A stretch of 64,000 bases of DNA, from the NCBI RefSeq assembly GCF_901709675.1, contig NC_051088.1:22643193-22707192 (forward strand). The letters run 5' to 3'. Position 1 is the stretch's first letter. Each line of letters starts with the position of its first letter. Positions 40,338-52,189 of this stretch are shown one piece after another. The notes under the pieces are model-generated. The model was not told where the DNA came from. It saw nothing but the letters and a program-made list of their open reading frames with translations, and did not search any database. The translations under genes were made by a program, and so were the position numbers. The stretch comes from Syngnathus acus. Taxonomy: Eukaryota; Chordata; Actinopteri; Syngnathiformes; Syngnathidae.

Positions 40338-43185
40338 TCATAGACACTGGTGTACTGTTCGAGTACTGGTGCAGTTCAGGCAGCTGACGTGACAGCACCA
40401 GTGGAAGGTGCAATGGCAGCGCTCGGTGACGCTCTCGGCCCGGGTCTGGAAGCCGCGTCCGCAGCAGAGCAGCTCGCATCCGTCCAGACCCGGAGAAGAG
40501 TTGTTGCAAGTTCGACCCCAAGTTCCCAAAGTGCCGCTTTTGCCGTTGTAGGAGCAAAAGTTTGGCGATTTCTCAAAATAGACCAGGTCCACGACGGAGG
40601 GGGGTTTGTGAGCCGGGTTTTCCGGTTGCAGGTGGCGAGGGCCCGCTCGGTGGGAGGCGCGGTTGCTGCCCTTGTTGGCGTACACCACTCGGGAAGCGCC
40701 GTCGAAACGCTCCTTGAGGACGTCGCCCACGGCGCGGAAGCTCGGGAGGCGCATCCAACAGGTACGCACCGCGCACGAGCCCGACATGCCGTGACACTTG
40801 CACTCCTGACGCATCTCCGACGACACCGTCTGTAATGACAGGAGAGCAAAGTCAAACTCGGTGGCCCGCTCGCTCGCCCGCCCCGACCCCGGCGTCCTTC
40901 CCCACCATTCTGCCGGCCTCGTTATTGTGCAGGTTGGTGAGGTAGCGCAGATCTCGCCCTCTCTCGCTGGAGTCGGCGAATTCCCGACTGAACATCCTGC
41001 CAAAATCCACGTTGTCGCTGCAGCCGCCCCAGTGCCAGTCGGGGCCCCCGGGGCCTCTGCGCCGGTAGTCGCACGTGCACGATTCGATGGCCCCTTCCGA
41101 ACACGAGCGGGCCACGGCGTGCGTCACCCCCGCGCTGGTGATGGCGAACACGAAGGCCGTCTCTCTGCAGCCTGCGAAACCACACCCAAACTTCTCATGA
41201 GAAGCCGGACTTGATCTGGTAGCCGAACAGATGGCCGTCCCGCCTCCCCCAAAGTCTTCCAAGGACGACCCGCAGGGAAAGACAAGAGAGACTAACCCCG
41301 ATTGACAATTTTGCCAAATATGGCCGGGCTGTGGGTGGTCGGGCAATTCCAGCGGCGGTTACGGAACTGCCACTTGCATTCCTTCAAGGCCGTGTGCAGT
41401 CCTGCCGTGATGGCGTGCAAGATGCCAGGATTCTGCCGAATCAGTCGACGCTGCCGGCGACTCAGTAGGGCCAGGCTCGGGTCCAGCGCCAACGGCACAT
41501 TCTTGGAGTTGGTCAGAAGGTTGGACGAGGAGGCTACGTTGACGATGCCCCTGGCGCAAGCACAAGGACGAGTCAAAGTGAGAGTCAGACTGGGCCGAAA
41601 AAAGTCTCTGTTTGTAAGAAGAAAACATGAGAAAAAAATGAGAAATAAATTAGAAAAAGATTAGAAAAAATTTGAAAAAAATGAGAAAGAAATGAGAAAA
41701 AAATGAGAAATAAATGAAAAAAAAAGGTTGAAAAAAAATGAGAAAAAAGGTCTCTGTTCATAAGAAGAAAAAAAAGAGTAAAATAAAGAAAATCCAAAGT
41801 CAGACTTAATGTGCTTTGTGGCTTTTCAATCGAGTTGGGCTAAAAATTGCGATTTTGACTGGCGGTCCAAACAAGGGCAAAAAGCTGTTTGAATAGCAAA
41901 TCAAAGTGAACCAGGCCCGGATCAAGCACACGTTGCCAATGTTGACATTCTGTCACGTGTCGATTTTGGTTTTGATTTGAGTTTTGCCCCGTATTCTTTG
42001 TGTCCATAACGAGGCAGTCGCTACGTTCTCTCGTTGACCTGTGCCCCTTAATTGTGTATCCAATCAGCTCCGTCAGCCACTTGTGTCTTGTCCAGGTGTC
42101 TCATCACTTGCTCCGATTAAAGTTTCCAGGTCTCTTTCGGTCCAAGCTGTTAGCGGTCTCTGGCAAACTCAAATCAATGCCAGTCAAGGATTTTGCCACT
42201 TTGTTATTTTGGACGTCTTTGTGTTTTTGATGAATCCGAGTAATTTTTCATTTTTTTATATTTTTGGAGAGCACCTCTGCCCGACCTTTCCGCTTCTCTG
42301 CATTTGGATCCACCTTTTTGCCACCACCATGAATGACTTCGGGCAGCTCTGACACATTCAGCTTCTTGCAAGGTGCGCAAAATTGAAGGCAACGTGTATT
42401 TTAGGTTCAACCTGAAATTCATTTTAATTTATCTTCTCAAGACGTTTTTGGCAAGTCTACCTTTCTGAAATCAGCGCTAGCGCCTCAATATTCTTAGAAT
42501 ATATTTTTTTCACTTCGACTCATTCACCTCATACAATGACCCACTTCTGCTTTGAAAATGAGTGCTAATAATTTGACTTTTATTTCAAGGGTTTGTTTTA
42601 GCCTCGCAAGCTTCTGGAATGTCAGCTGTCAATTGATTAAAAACAGCAAAGACTCTTCCAAAATGCTTGAAATCTTTTGTCCAAAGTGCCCAAACCACAA
42701 TTAACAAACATTTGAACAAGCTCATAAAAACAATGCAGCGAAAACAAAAACCTAACCTCAAAGCAAGTAATGTCTCCCTTGTGTCCAAATATTATTTAAT
42801 GAGTCTTCTTGTTGGATTCTATTCGACAGTTAATTAATTTTACATAAACGAATTTTTTGTTCGGGGGTAGGGGGTGGGGGGGCATCGCAAATGCATTTAT
42901 GATATAATAATTCTAAGAAAGAACAATAAATGCACTGGCAGTTTGGAAGCAGAAGAGCTCGTGCGGTAGAATTTAGTGAGCGATGCCATAACACAATATC
43001 TGATATCGGAGCGTGAAAAAAAAAAAAAAACTCCATGCACGCACGCACAGAGAGCTGAGTTGGCCCAATTGGCCTTGCACTCACCACCAGCGGCCGCTGT
43101 TGTTGACCGCCCCGGTACCGGAGAGCGACGACACCAGCAGGATGCAGGCGGCTTTGACTCCCAGCAGAAGCGCCAAACTCCGCAT
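40338..43185 (-). CDS. wnt1: Wnt-1 secreted ligand
   Basis: Secreted lipid-modified Wnt ligand acting through Frizzled/LRP, with roles at the midbrain-hindbrain boundary and neural crest. Four exons: 43085-43185, 41297-41550, 40906-41171 and 40338-40829, summing to 370 residues, equal to human WNT1. A signal peptide ([19 protein letters not shown]) leads into [19 protein letters not shown]. Family blocks include [48 protein letters not shown] and the palmitoleoylated-serine motif [10 protein letters not shown]. The C-terminus has [13 protein letters not shown] and ends VHQCL. A 5' UTR intron at about 43201-43300 is suggested by a GTGAGT donor and a T16-AG acceptor. The gene is transcribed away from wnt10b. 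Confidence 0.97.
41600..41790. repeat. A/G-rich degenerate tandem repeat in wnt1 intron 1
   Basis: Irregular ATGAGAAA(A)n units, bracketed by two similar copies of GTCTCTG followed by TAAGAAGAAAA, at 41604 and 41750. Confidence 0.7.
41947..42360. mobile_element. Possible non-autonomous element remnant in wnt1 intron 1
   Basis: Begins with TTCTGTCACG, the inverted counterpart of the right end of the 37004-37293 element. Composition is C/T-rich, with ATTAAAGTTTCCAGG inside. No clear right terminus or target duplication was found. Confidence 0.25.
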
Positions 43186-45850
43186 CGCGCTCTCGCTCAC
43201 CTCCAAAAAAAAAAAAAAAACACATTAAATATAATAAATAATAAAGCACGATGCGATTTGAAGAGAAACGTCGCTTCTTGTGCAAGGTGCATCAACTCAC
43301 CAGTCGGAGTTAATTGAGCGCGGGACTGCTGTCGACGTGAGACAGATCGCAGGCTTGAAGTCAAAGAGTCGTGCACGCATGCGAGGAAGCTGCGTGCGTG
43401 CATGCGCTCCTCCTCACTGTGTCCCTCCGAGTGATGCTCTGCGCGGTGCATGGAGCGCGTGGGACGGTCCCGCCGACTTGATCCCTTCGGCGGTGACAGC
43501 AGATAGGCAACACATTCTTCTCTTATTGAGTGCTACGAGGGGGGAATAAAAAAGGGATTTGCTGCTCACGTCTCCCTCTGTGTTTTTTTCCCCCCTCACT
43601 CTTCCTCGGAGCCTTTTCAATAGGATTGGAGGGAGGGATGGTTAATGCTCTTCATAGGGGCGCACAATGAATAAGGAAACACAACTGTGCAGAAAAGACA
43701 GATGAGAGGGGGTGGGGGGGTGATGGTGGGGCAATCCGTGGCGTTGCGCATTTGTGGAATCTTATGATCCAATCCGCACTGGAATTTTTTTTTTCTCCGT
43801 GTGTTGTTCCGCGCAGGCAGAAGGTGGCGTCCGCTAGGCTGTCACGGTGCAGACAGTCATTGTGGGGGCGGCTGCATGGGAATGCCCTTTCGCCAACTCT
43901 CTATCTCCTCCTCTCTGAAAGCTCGCTCTCGTTTTGGACCGAGTTTACGCAACCACGCCTTGCTTGCATGTGTGATTCGGTTGGATATGATTTGACGCGC
44001 GCGGTGCCGCAAAATGAGTGCGCATCCTGCTCGAACTTTTTCTATATGAATAAGCCATTCCAACATCTGGCCCGCAGACCTCCCTCGGTGTGAGCCCATT
44101 TCTTCAGTCATCTCAATGTCCCCAAAGTGCATCACAGTGCGTGCGCGCGCCCGCCGCGCTTATCTGCCAATTTGCATACTTCCATATTAGAGAGGTGGAA
44201 GAATAATCTTTGTGATGACAGTAAAAAGGAAATGGGCTTTTGTAAAGCGGCTTTGACGACATTTGGAATCGCGCGAAGCTCGGTGCCCAAACGGGGCTTC
44301 CTGAAGCAGTCATGCGACACCGAGCAGATTAGCTCCAATCCGGATCAAGGGGGAGCCTTTTATATACAAATCAACTTCAAATCACTTTTTAAGCCACTTA
44401 GATATACACGCCAAAGCAGAATGCTAATGCACTTTTCATTGCTGCGGCTTAGGGAATGGAAGGAGATTAGATGAATTGGTGTCACTATGCGAGTCGTGTT
44501 CAGGGGGGGGGGACTCAGCGTCTATTCTGTTTCTGTTTTTGTTCAATTCCGCATCGAACTTTTAACATGTGCGTGCTGATATAAAGAGCTGGCTCACTTT
44601 AGAGAATTCGCACCTCAGGCCAATACATCCAGACAACTGTTGGTTTTGAAATCGTCCAGCCACATTTGAACGGATCACTCGGAACTTCATGACTCCCCTG
44701 AAGAGGTTGAGATGACAAAGTGAAGTTGTCGCTCTGATGGAGGTGGTTGGTTGGGGGTGCATGCGATTGAGGAGGGGTGTATTGTCTGTGAGGTGCCGCC
44801 TGCCTGCTGCTGCTTCTGCTGCCTCCGCCGTACAGTGCCACTGGCCCCGCCCCCTTCCCTCTCCTTCGTCCCACATCCATCAATGACTCTTCCCCACTCT
44901 TCCGTGGACAAAGTATGTCCACATGCATTCTTGCCGGAGGTTTTATTGTTCTAGTTTTCAATGACCTTAGAGCAAGTGCGTGCGCACTGATGCTTGGGAA
45001 GCGAGGCTTGTGCGTAAAGGTGCATGGAGCAACTTTTACGCACGGACGCAAATAACCAAAATAAAAGAAATACGGAGATAATAAAATCAAATAATTCTGG
45101 CGTTGCAGATTGAAAACTGTTTCAATTGACTAATTTATGCACCGCAGAACCAATTACCAAAAAAGGATGACAAAACCTTTACCCTTGGTTTGCTGATGGT
45201 CGCACATTGCTGTTACTCTCCCTTCACCTTCAAAGTAAATTCGGTAAAGTTTTAATTTAAGATTATTGAAAGAGTACGACATTGTTAATCCAATTTTTCT
45301 TTTTTTTTTTATGCACAAAAAAGCATCTCACCATTTTGAGTATATTATCATATCATGTTTTTAGTTGTTATTTATTTATTTAGTTAGTTGCTTTTTGTTT
45401 GTTTATTTAATTATTTGTTTATTTAATTTTTGCTGAATAAGTGGTTTATGCTCCAAAAATGCAAGTTGGTCTTAAATTGTTGAGTTGGCGTCAGCAATGG
45501 CATGAAAATGTGTCGGTTCCTCATTTGACTCTGCGCTTATGGACATTGTTTCATATCCTTAAAATTTTATTTTAGAGAGCATGTTATGACCTAATAAGAT
45601 GACAGTCCAACTTCAATGGTGGCCAATATTTTGCAAACAGCCGCCTGTGGGGCCTCCTCTTTACCCCCCCACGCCCCCACCCCATCCTGCTCCAGTGATC
45701 TCCAGCTTTCCTCGCCTCCCCTCTTCGTCTTCACTCTCCCTCCTCGTTTGGGGCCGCTGTATTGAAAATAAATCCTTATCTCTTGAAACAATTGTCTTTT
45801 TAAACACGGGACAACTTCACCAGAGGTTTAATGTCACGGCGCGACAGAAA
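43186..45850. promoter_or_regulatory. Shared divergent wnt1/wnt10b intergenic region
   Basis: 2.67 kb separate the two divergent start codons. It includes the GC-rich wnt1 proximal region (43300-43500), an octamer-type ATTTGCAT near 44170, and TTTTATATACAAA at 44358, which may be a TATA-like site. No coding exon is seen. Promoter boundaries are not visible. Confidence 0.4.
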
Positions 45851-48441
45851 ATGGAACTACCACATAAACTCCGCTTGGACCGGTGCCCGATTTTGGCGGC
45901 AGCATTGTTATTACTACCTGCGTTGACGTAAGTGGACTTGAGAACTTGAACACATATTTTCATTCACGTGTGGGGGTTTCAAGCGTATTCCAAGTATTCT
46001 TCATGGCAATTGAAGTTTTTATCAAAAACCTCGCATGAAATTCGTGACGTAAACACACACGCGCGCGCGCGCACGCACGCACACACACGCACGTAACACT
46101 GACACACGCACGCACGCATGCACGCACACTTCTTATATACGTAAACTTGAATTAAATGTACTGTAAATCAATATTTTCATTTCTCCATCCATCCATGCAT
46201 CCATCCATCCATGCATCCATCCATCCATCCATCCATCCATCCATCCATCCATCCATCCATCCATCCATCCATCCATCCATCCATCCATCCATCCATCCAT
46301 CCATCCATCCATCCATCCATCCATCCATCCATTCCTGCTTGGAATCGATGTGAAGCGCTCAGTTTGGAAGGACTTTCTACACACTCACTGTCTTGTCGTC
46401 TCCGCGGCGCGGCTTTGCGCGTGGCTCCGGCAACCAGTTGACTGTCCACTCCCGTGCGTGTATGCATGCGCTGGTGTGGGCGGCGTGGCAGGGTGCTGTG
46501 TAATGACATCCTCAGCCTGAAGGTGGCAGGAGAGCCAGTCCTAACCCCCAACTCGGTGTGCCTGCGCCTGGCCGGCCTGAGTAAGCGTCAGCTGAGGATG
46601 TGCGTGCGACGACCCGACGTGACGGCCTCGGCCCTGCAGGGCATCCAGGTGGCCATCCACGAGTGTCAGCACCAGCTGCGGGACCAGCGGTGGAACTGCT
46701 CGTCCCTTGAGGCCCTCGGCAAGCTGCTGCACCACAGCGTCATCCTCAACAGAGGTGAGACACGAAGCCAACTTTTCCCCTTGAAATTAAAGCAAACCAA
46801 CCAACATTTCTGCAAAGTGCTTAAATGAGGAAAATGCTGTATTTCATTTTGAAAAAAATTAGAATGCAAAGAATGAAACAGCTTGTGCGACTTGGCCACC
46901 AGGGGGCACAAAGAAGAGTTTCAAAACTACTAGAAGTGACTCGGCAAGTTGAAATAATATGAACTGCTTTTTGCACGGATAAGTCCTGCAATGTATTATT
47001 GTGAGTCATGTCAAATGGACTGTTTGTGTTGCTGCCCCATTTGTGTGCAAAAGCTATGGCGTTTCCCAATATGTGTTAGCACAAAGTTAGCAGACGCAAT
47101 GTGCAATTCTGCACTCGGTCAGGTCTTAAATTGTGTCCTGTGTGTGTTCCCACGAGGTTTTCGTGAAAGCGCCTTCTCACTGGCCTTGTTAGCGGCGGGC
47201 GTGGCGCACTCGGTGGCCTCGGCCTGCAGCCTGGGCAAGCTGGGGGGATGCGGCTGCGATGGCAAGCGTCGGCGGGACGACGACGAGCTCATGCGGTCCA
47301 AACTGACGCGGCTGCAGCTGCAGATGCTGCAGAAGGCCGGCCTGCCCACGTCCGCCCGCCTGGATCCGACCTCCGCCCAGCGCCTCAAGCCTTTTCCCCA
47401 CGAGCTCAGCTCCATGCAGGAGACTTGGGAGTGGAGCGGCTGCAATCATGACTTACGTTTTGGGGAACGCTTCTCCAGGGAGTGGCTGGACTCCCTGGGG
47501 TCCCCGAGAGACATCCACGCTCGTATGAGGATACACAACAAGCGAGTGGGACGGCAGGTGAGTCTTGTGACTTTGGCCCTCAAGGTCTTATGGGCTCATC
47601 TTCAAATTTATTCCAGAAGAAGTCCACATTTTTTTCCACGCTATTCTCTATGCGCCCCCACTAGTCCAAATATGGAATTGCATTAGTGGCGTATGAATTA
47701 AGCAGAGCAAGCCACCCGTTTGGAGACCATCTGAAGGGGTGGCCATTTTGGGCTCAGCTTGCAAATGTCACATGACCAAATCCAGAAAACAGGAGAGCCA
47801 TGATGGTGTTTTTTTGACTAGACTTCCCATTGAGTCAATCGAGCAAGTGTTAGTTGACACTTTTAGCATCATGCTTGACTAGAGCGACAAAAATAATTGA
47901 CCCTGACCCATATCCACGTGTGTGTGTGACCTGCCAGATCGTCGCCGACAACATGAAGAGGAGGTGCAAGTGTCACGGCACATCAGGGAGCTGCCAGTTC
48001 AAGACCTGCTGGCACGTTTCTCCCGAGTTCCGGCTGGTGGGTTCAATACTCAAGGAGAAATTACTCTCGGCCGTCCTGGTCAATTCCCAGAACAAGAACA
48101 GCGGCGTTTTCAATCCACGAATCGGCAACGTGGGCCGCAGGAGGACCGGGAGCTCCAGAGGAGGTCGCGGCGGCGGCGGCTTGTCCAGAGAGTTGGTGTA
48201 CTTTGAGAAGTCACCCGATTTTTGCGAGCGTGACGCGGCCGCCGACTCTCTGGGCACGCACGGGCGCGTTTGCAACAAAAGCAGCCCGGGCACGGAGGGC
48301 TGCAGCTCGCTGTGCTGCGGCCGAGGACACAACATCCTAAAGCAAAGCCGCGGCCGGCGCTGCAACTGCACCTTTCACTGGTGCTGCTACGTTCTGTGTG
48401 ACGAGTGCCGAGTCACCGAATGGCTCAGCGTCTGCAAGTAG
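45851..48441 (+). CDS. wnt10b: Wnt-10b secreted ligand
   Basis: Secreted Wnt ligand. Four exons: 45851-45927, 46492-46754, 47157-47557 and 47938-48441, giving 414 residues. Exon 1 encodes the signal peptide ([15 protein letters not shown]) and joins in phase 2 to [20 protein letters not shown]. Diagnostic Wnt10 blocks are [38 protein letters not shown] and [20 protein letters not shown]. The long [17 protein letters not shown] insertion typical of Wnt10 is present. The acylated-serine motif is [16 protein letters not shown] and the end is [15 protein letters not shown] basic, glycine-rich stretch ([15 protein letters not shown]) is inserted before [12 protein letters not shown]. Its neighbour wnt1 is divergent, as in other vertebrates. 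A candidate AATAAA lies near 49036. Confidence 0.96.
46052..46332. repeat. Alternating CA/CG tract and (ATCC)n array in wnt10b intron 1
   Basis: 46052-46128 is an almost unbroken purine-pyrimidine alternation (ACACACGCGCGCGC type). 46184-46332 is a tetranucleotide ATCC/CCAT array with a few GCAT variants. Open frames reading repeated GWMD or SIHP are repeat artefacts. Confidence 0.97.
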
Positions 48442-50580
48442 ACCAAGTGGTATGATTGGACGCTTTCTTTTCAGTCGACACGCACTGTACATTTATAAAT
48501 CTATTTTTATTAATATTATTACTGTGCTGTCGCTGTGCTGGTGGACAGAACAGCTTGGTTGTGATTGTCTTCTCTTCTAATGCTCTTTCATTTTTGCTCC
48601 ATGTGGACCTTGTGGTTTTAGAACTTTTTTTCCCGTTTTGTTTTCCGTATTTTTGCGAACTGAGGATCCGTTTGACTTTTCACAGATATTGAAGGACTTT
48701 GCTGATGTACTTGAGCAATGGCGTCTTGGCAGATGTGGCTCGTGACAACAGTAGGGGACTAAATCCCGAGCGAGCTCTTGTTACTTTGTATAAGAATCAC
48801 CAGAAAAGCAAGAGGACATTTTTTTGCTGTATCGGGAGGATCACGCAAGGTGTTGCTAAGACGGTTGCCGATTGGCAACATCCATCTGTCCGCTTTCGAA
48901 ATCTGAAATCACATCATTTTCACCAGATGAGATTGGCCATCACTCAAAAACTGTTTTTCTTTATATTTGTAATGTCTTTGTGATATCCAAACACATATTT
49001 CACACAAGAAAAATAGCAACTATGATGAAGAAAAAATAAAAATAAAATGGTGCAAACTTGGGGAAACTCGTTTTGGCCTCCTGAGGAATGTCACTGAATT
49101 GGCAACATTGCCAGCTTGGTTTTTAGTGACACTAAATGCTATGGAATGATAAAGATCTGGATTTCTGGTTTGTGCTGAATCCCATGTCACCGTTTCTCCA
49201 CGCACGTGTCAGACGCACTGCAATTGCTTTCTCCCCTTGCCAATGTCTCCCTCAATGCTACAAAGCCAAACACATTGATAGCAAGCCAATAACGACAACC
49301 AGACTGGCTTGAAAATTAAAGAGAGGCAAGCAGAGAGGAAGTTGGGAGAGAAAAAAAGTCCGCCGCACAGATTGACATCTTGATTATAGGTGTCAAGTGA
49401 GGCGATGGAGTGTGAGCTGGATGCAGAGATACGTAGTGAGAGCAGATCCATGCTGCAAGGAAGGAGAAATGGGGGCTTCGGGGAAGGGATGAATAGCGTG
49501 CATGCGCCCGCGCTGTCTAAATACAAGGCTCCCGACATCTGCTTCTCAACTCCCCTTTGGGTTTTTGATGTGGGACGAGAGCGGCAGAGAAAACACAAGG
49601 ACGCAGCTACCCAGAACATCAAAGCCCCTGCCCTCAACTTGCAGGCCCTCATTAGTTCAGCTAGCAGAAGCCACCAGACTTGTGATTGTGTTTGCTGGGG
49701 TGCGCGCTGGCAGCGACTTCAGAGGAGAGCTTCCTATAAGTCATAACTAGCCGGCCCACCTCCGCTGCCGCCCCGGCCCGGCCCGCCGTAACCCCCGCGT
49801 AACCCTCACCAAAACTCTGGGCTCACACAAACCCCGCCATGAGTCTGCTCCACCCCCAAATCTGGCGTGCAGCTGCAAACATCTGCTCGCCACTTTATTC
49901 CCGTCCTTTATTCGTGATAAACACATCATGTGAGCGAGCGCTGAAAACTGTCACAGAATTTTAATCTTCCTGCTTAGTATTTGTTGGAGCACATTCCAGA
50001 TTGACTCAAAGCGTTTGTGTTTTGTTGCGCAGCCTTCCTGTTGTCGCCATTCACACACAGCTGTGGGACAAATTAGAATTTACGCAACGTGCTAAAATGC
50101 AACATTGTGTATTCACCAACCTCGTTGTATCTGCTTTTACAACGACAATAAATAGTTTTCAAGGGTTGTCACGTTGATGTTTTGTTCCCGTCATGCTTGC
50201 TGAGTGTTTGAAAAAAATCATTTTGAGCTGCACAAGTGGTGAGAGATTGTGTTGGGGTCAAAAAAGGTCATGGAACAAATGGAGCTAAGGGGGGTGCCAT
50301 ATTTTTGTCGTTAAAATATTTCATTTCGGCCAAGTACTGTATGCTTATACACTTGTCGAGCTAATTATGTGGCAAGAGGAGTCACAAAGCCTCCAATTAC
50401 ACTTTACTTATTTATTAAGACGATCTTAGTGTTAATTATTCAAACACTTTAGATTCTTACTTTGTGTCACAATGGTTCGGTTCAGCTCACATGAGCAGTC
50501 CTTGGTAAAACTGAAGAAATTAGTAAAACGCAAAAACAAAACAAAACAAAACAAAACAAAACAAAACAAAACAAAACGGC
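48442..50580. other. wnt10b 3' region and intergenic sequence
   Basis: 48442-49060 is the probable wnt10b 3' UTR. 49390-49746 carries a 118-codon open frame without recognisable domains, in low-repeat sequence; it could be a conserved non-coding element. A pentanucleotide (AAAAC)n array is at 50535-50577. Confidence 0.4.
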
Positions 50581-50637
50581 CGTTTTAGGAGAAGACATTA
50601 AACAGCATGATCGTTGTACTGTTGCGCTCATCTATCC

Positions 50638-50727
50638 AAATCCCGCGAGACTACGCAGGCGTGTCATCGCGGGATTTGCGACGAACCTGACTCTCTCCTT
50701 CATCCAGCTGGCAGCCTCCCGTTGACG
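50638..50727 (+). promoter_or_regulatory. arf3: arf3 promoter / non-coding first exon
   Basis: A perfect 11-bp inverted repeat (AAATCCCGCGA at 50638-50648, TCGCGGGATTT at 50667-50677) is followed by a CT-rich leader. A strong donor G|GTAAGTGC follows 50727. The next exon begins after the CAG at 51393, 24 bases before the arf3 start codon. Confidence 0.5.
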
Positions 50728-51126
50728 GTAAGTGCAAACGAATTGCGCCATCGTTTCGACGAGGAGACGTGACAATTGTGCTCACGTTAATGTGACATAC
50801 CCTAAGCCTTTTCCCTAACAAATATTACTCAATTAGCGCTCTTTAATCGACCACATTAAGGCGAGCGGAGTGCTAGTCGTGACTATGCGACGATTGCCGC
50901 ACACACGCACGCACACACACTCAAGGGGCGAATAATATGGCTTTAATTGATTTAGCAAAGATGGACTTTTAATGCTTGTCATTTGAACACTGCATCGTTA
51001 TCGTAATAATAATCATCATCAATGTCTGGATGTCTCGCGAGCTAATCGATTCGGTCCACGCGGCTGAAGCGACTGCAGCATACTGCAGCATGCAGTCTGG
51101 TTCTCGGCCAGCATACTCGATGCTAA

Positions 51127-52189
<1,063 letters not shown>

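Noticed and set aside
46133-46551. Frames of repeated GWMD / SIHP
   Set aside because: Translation of the ATCC array.
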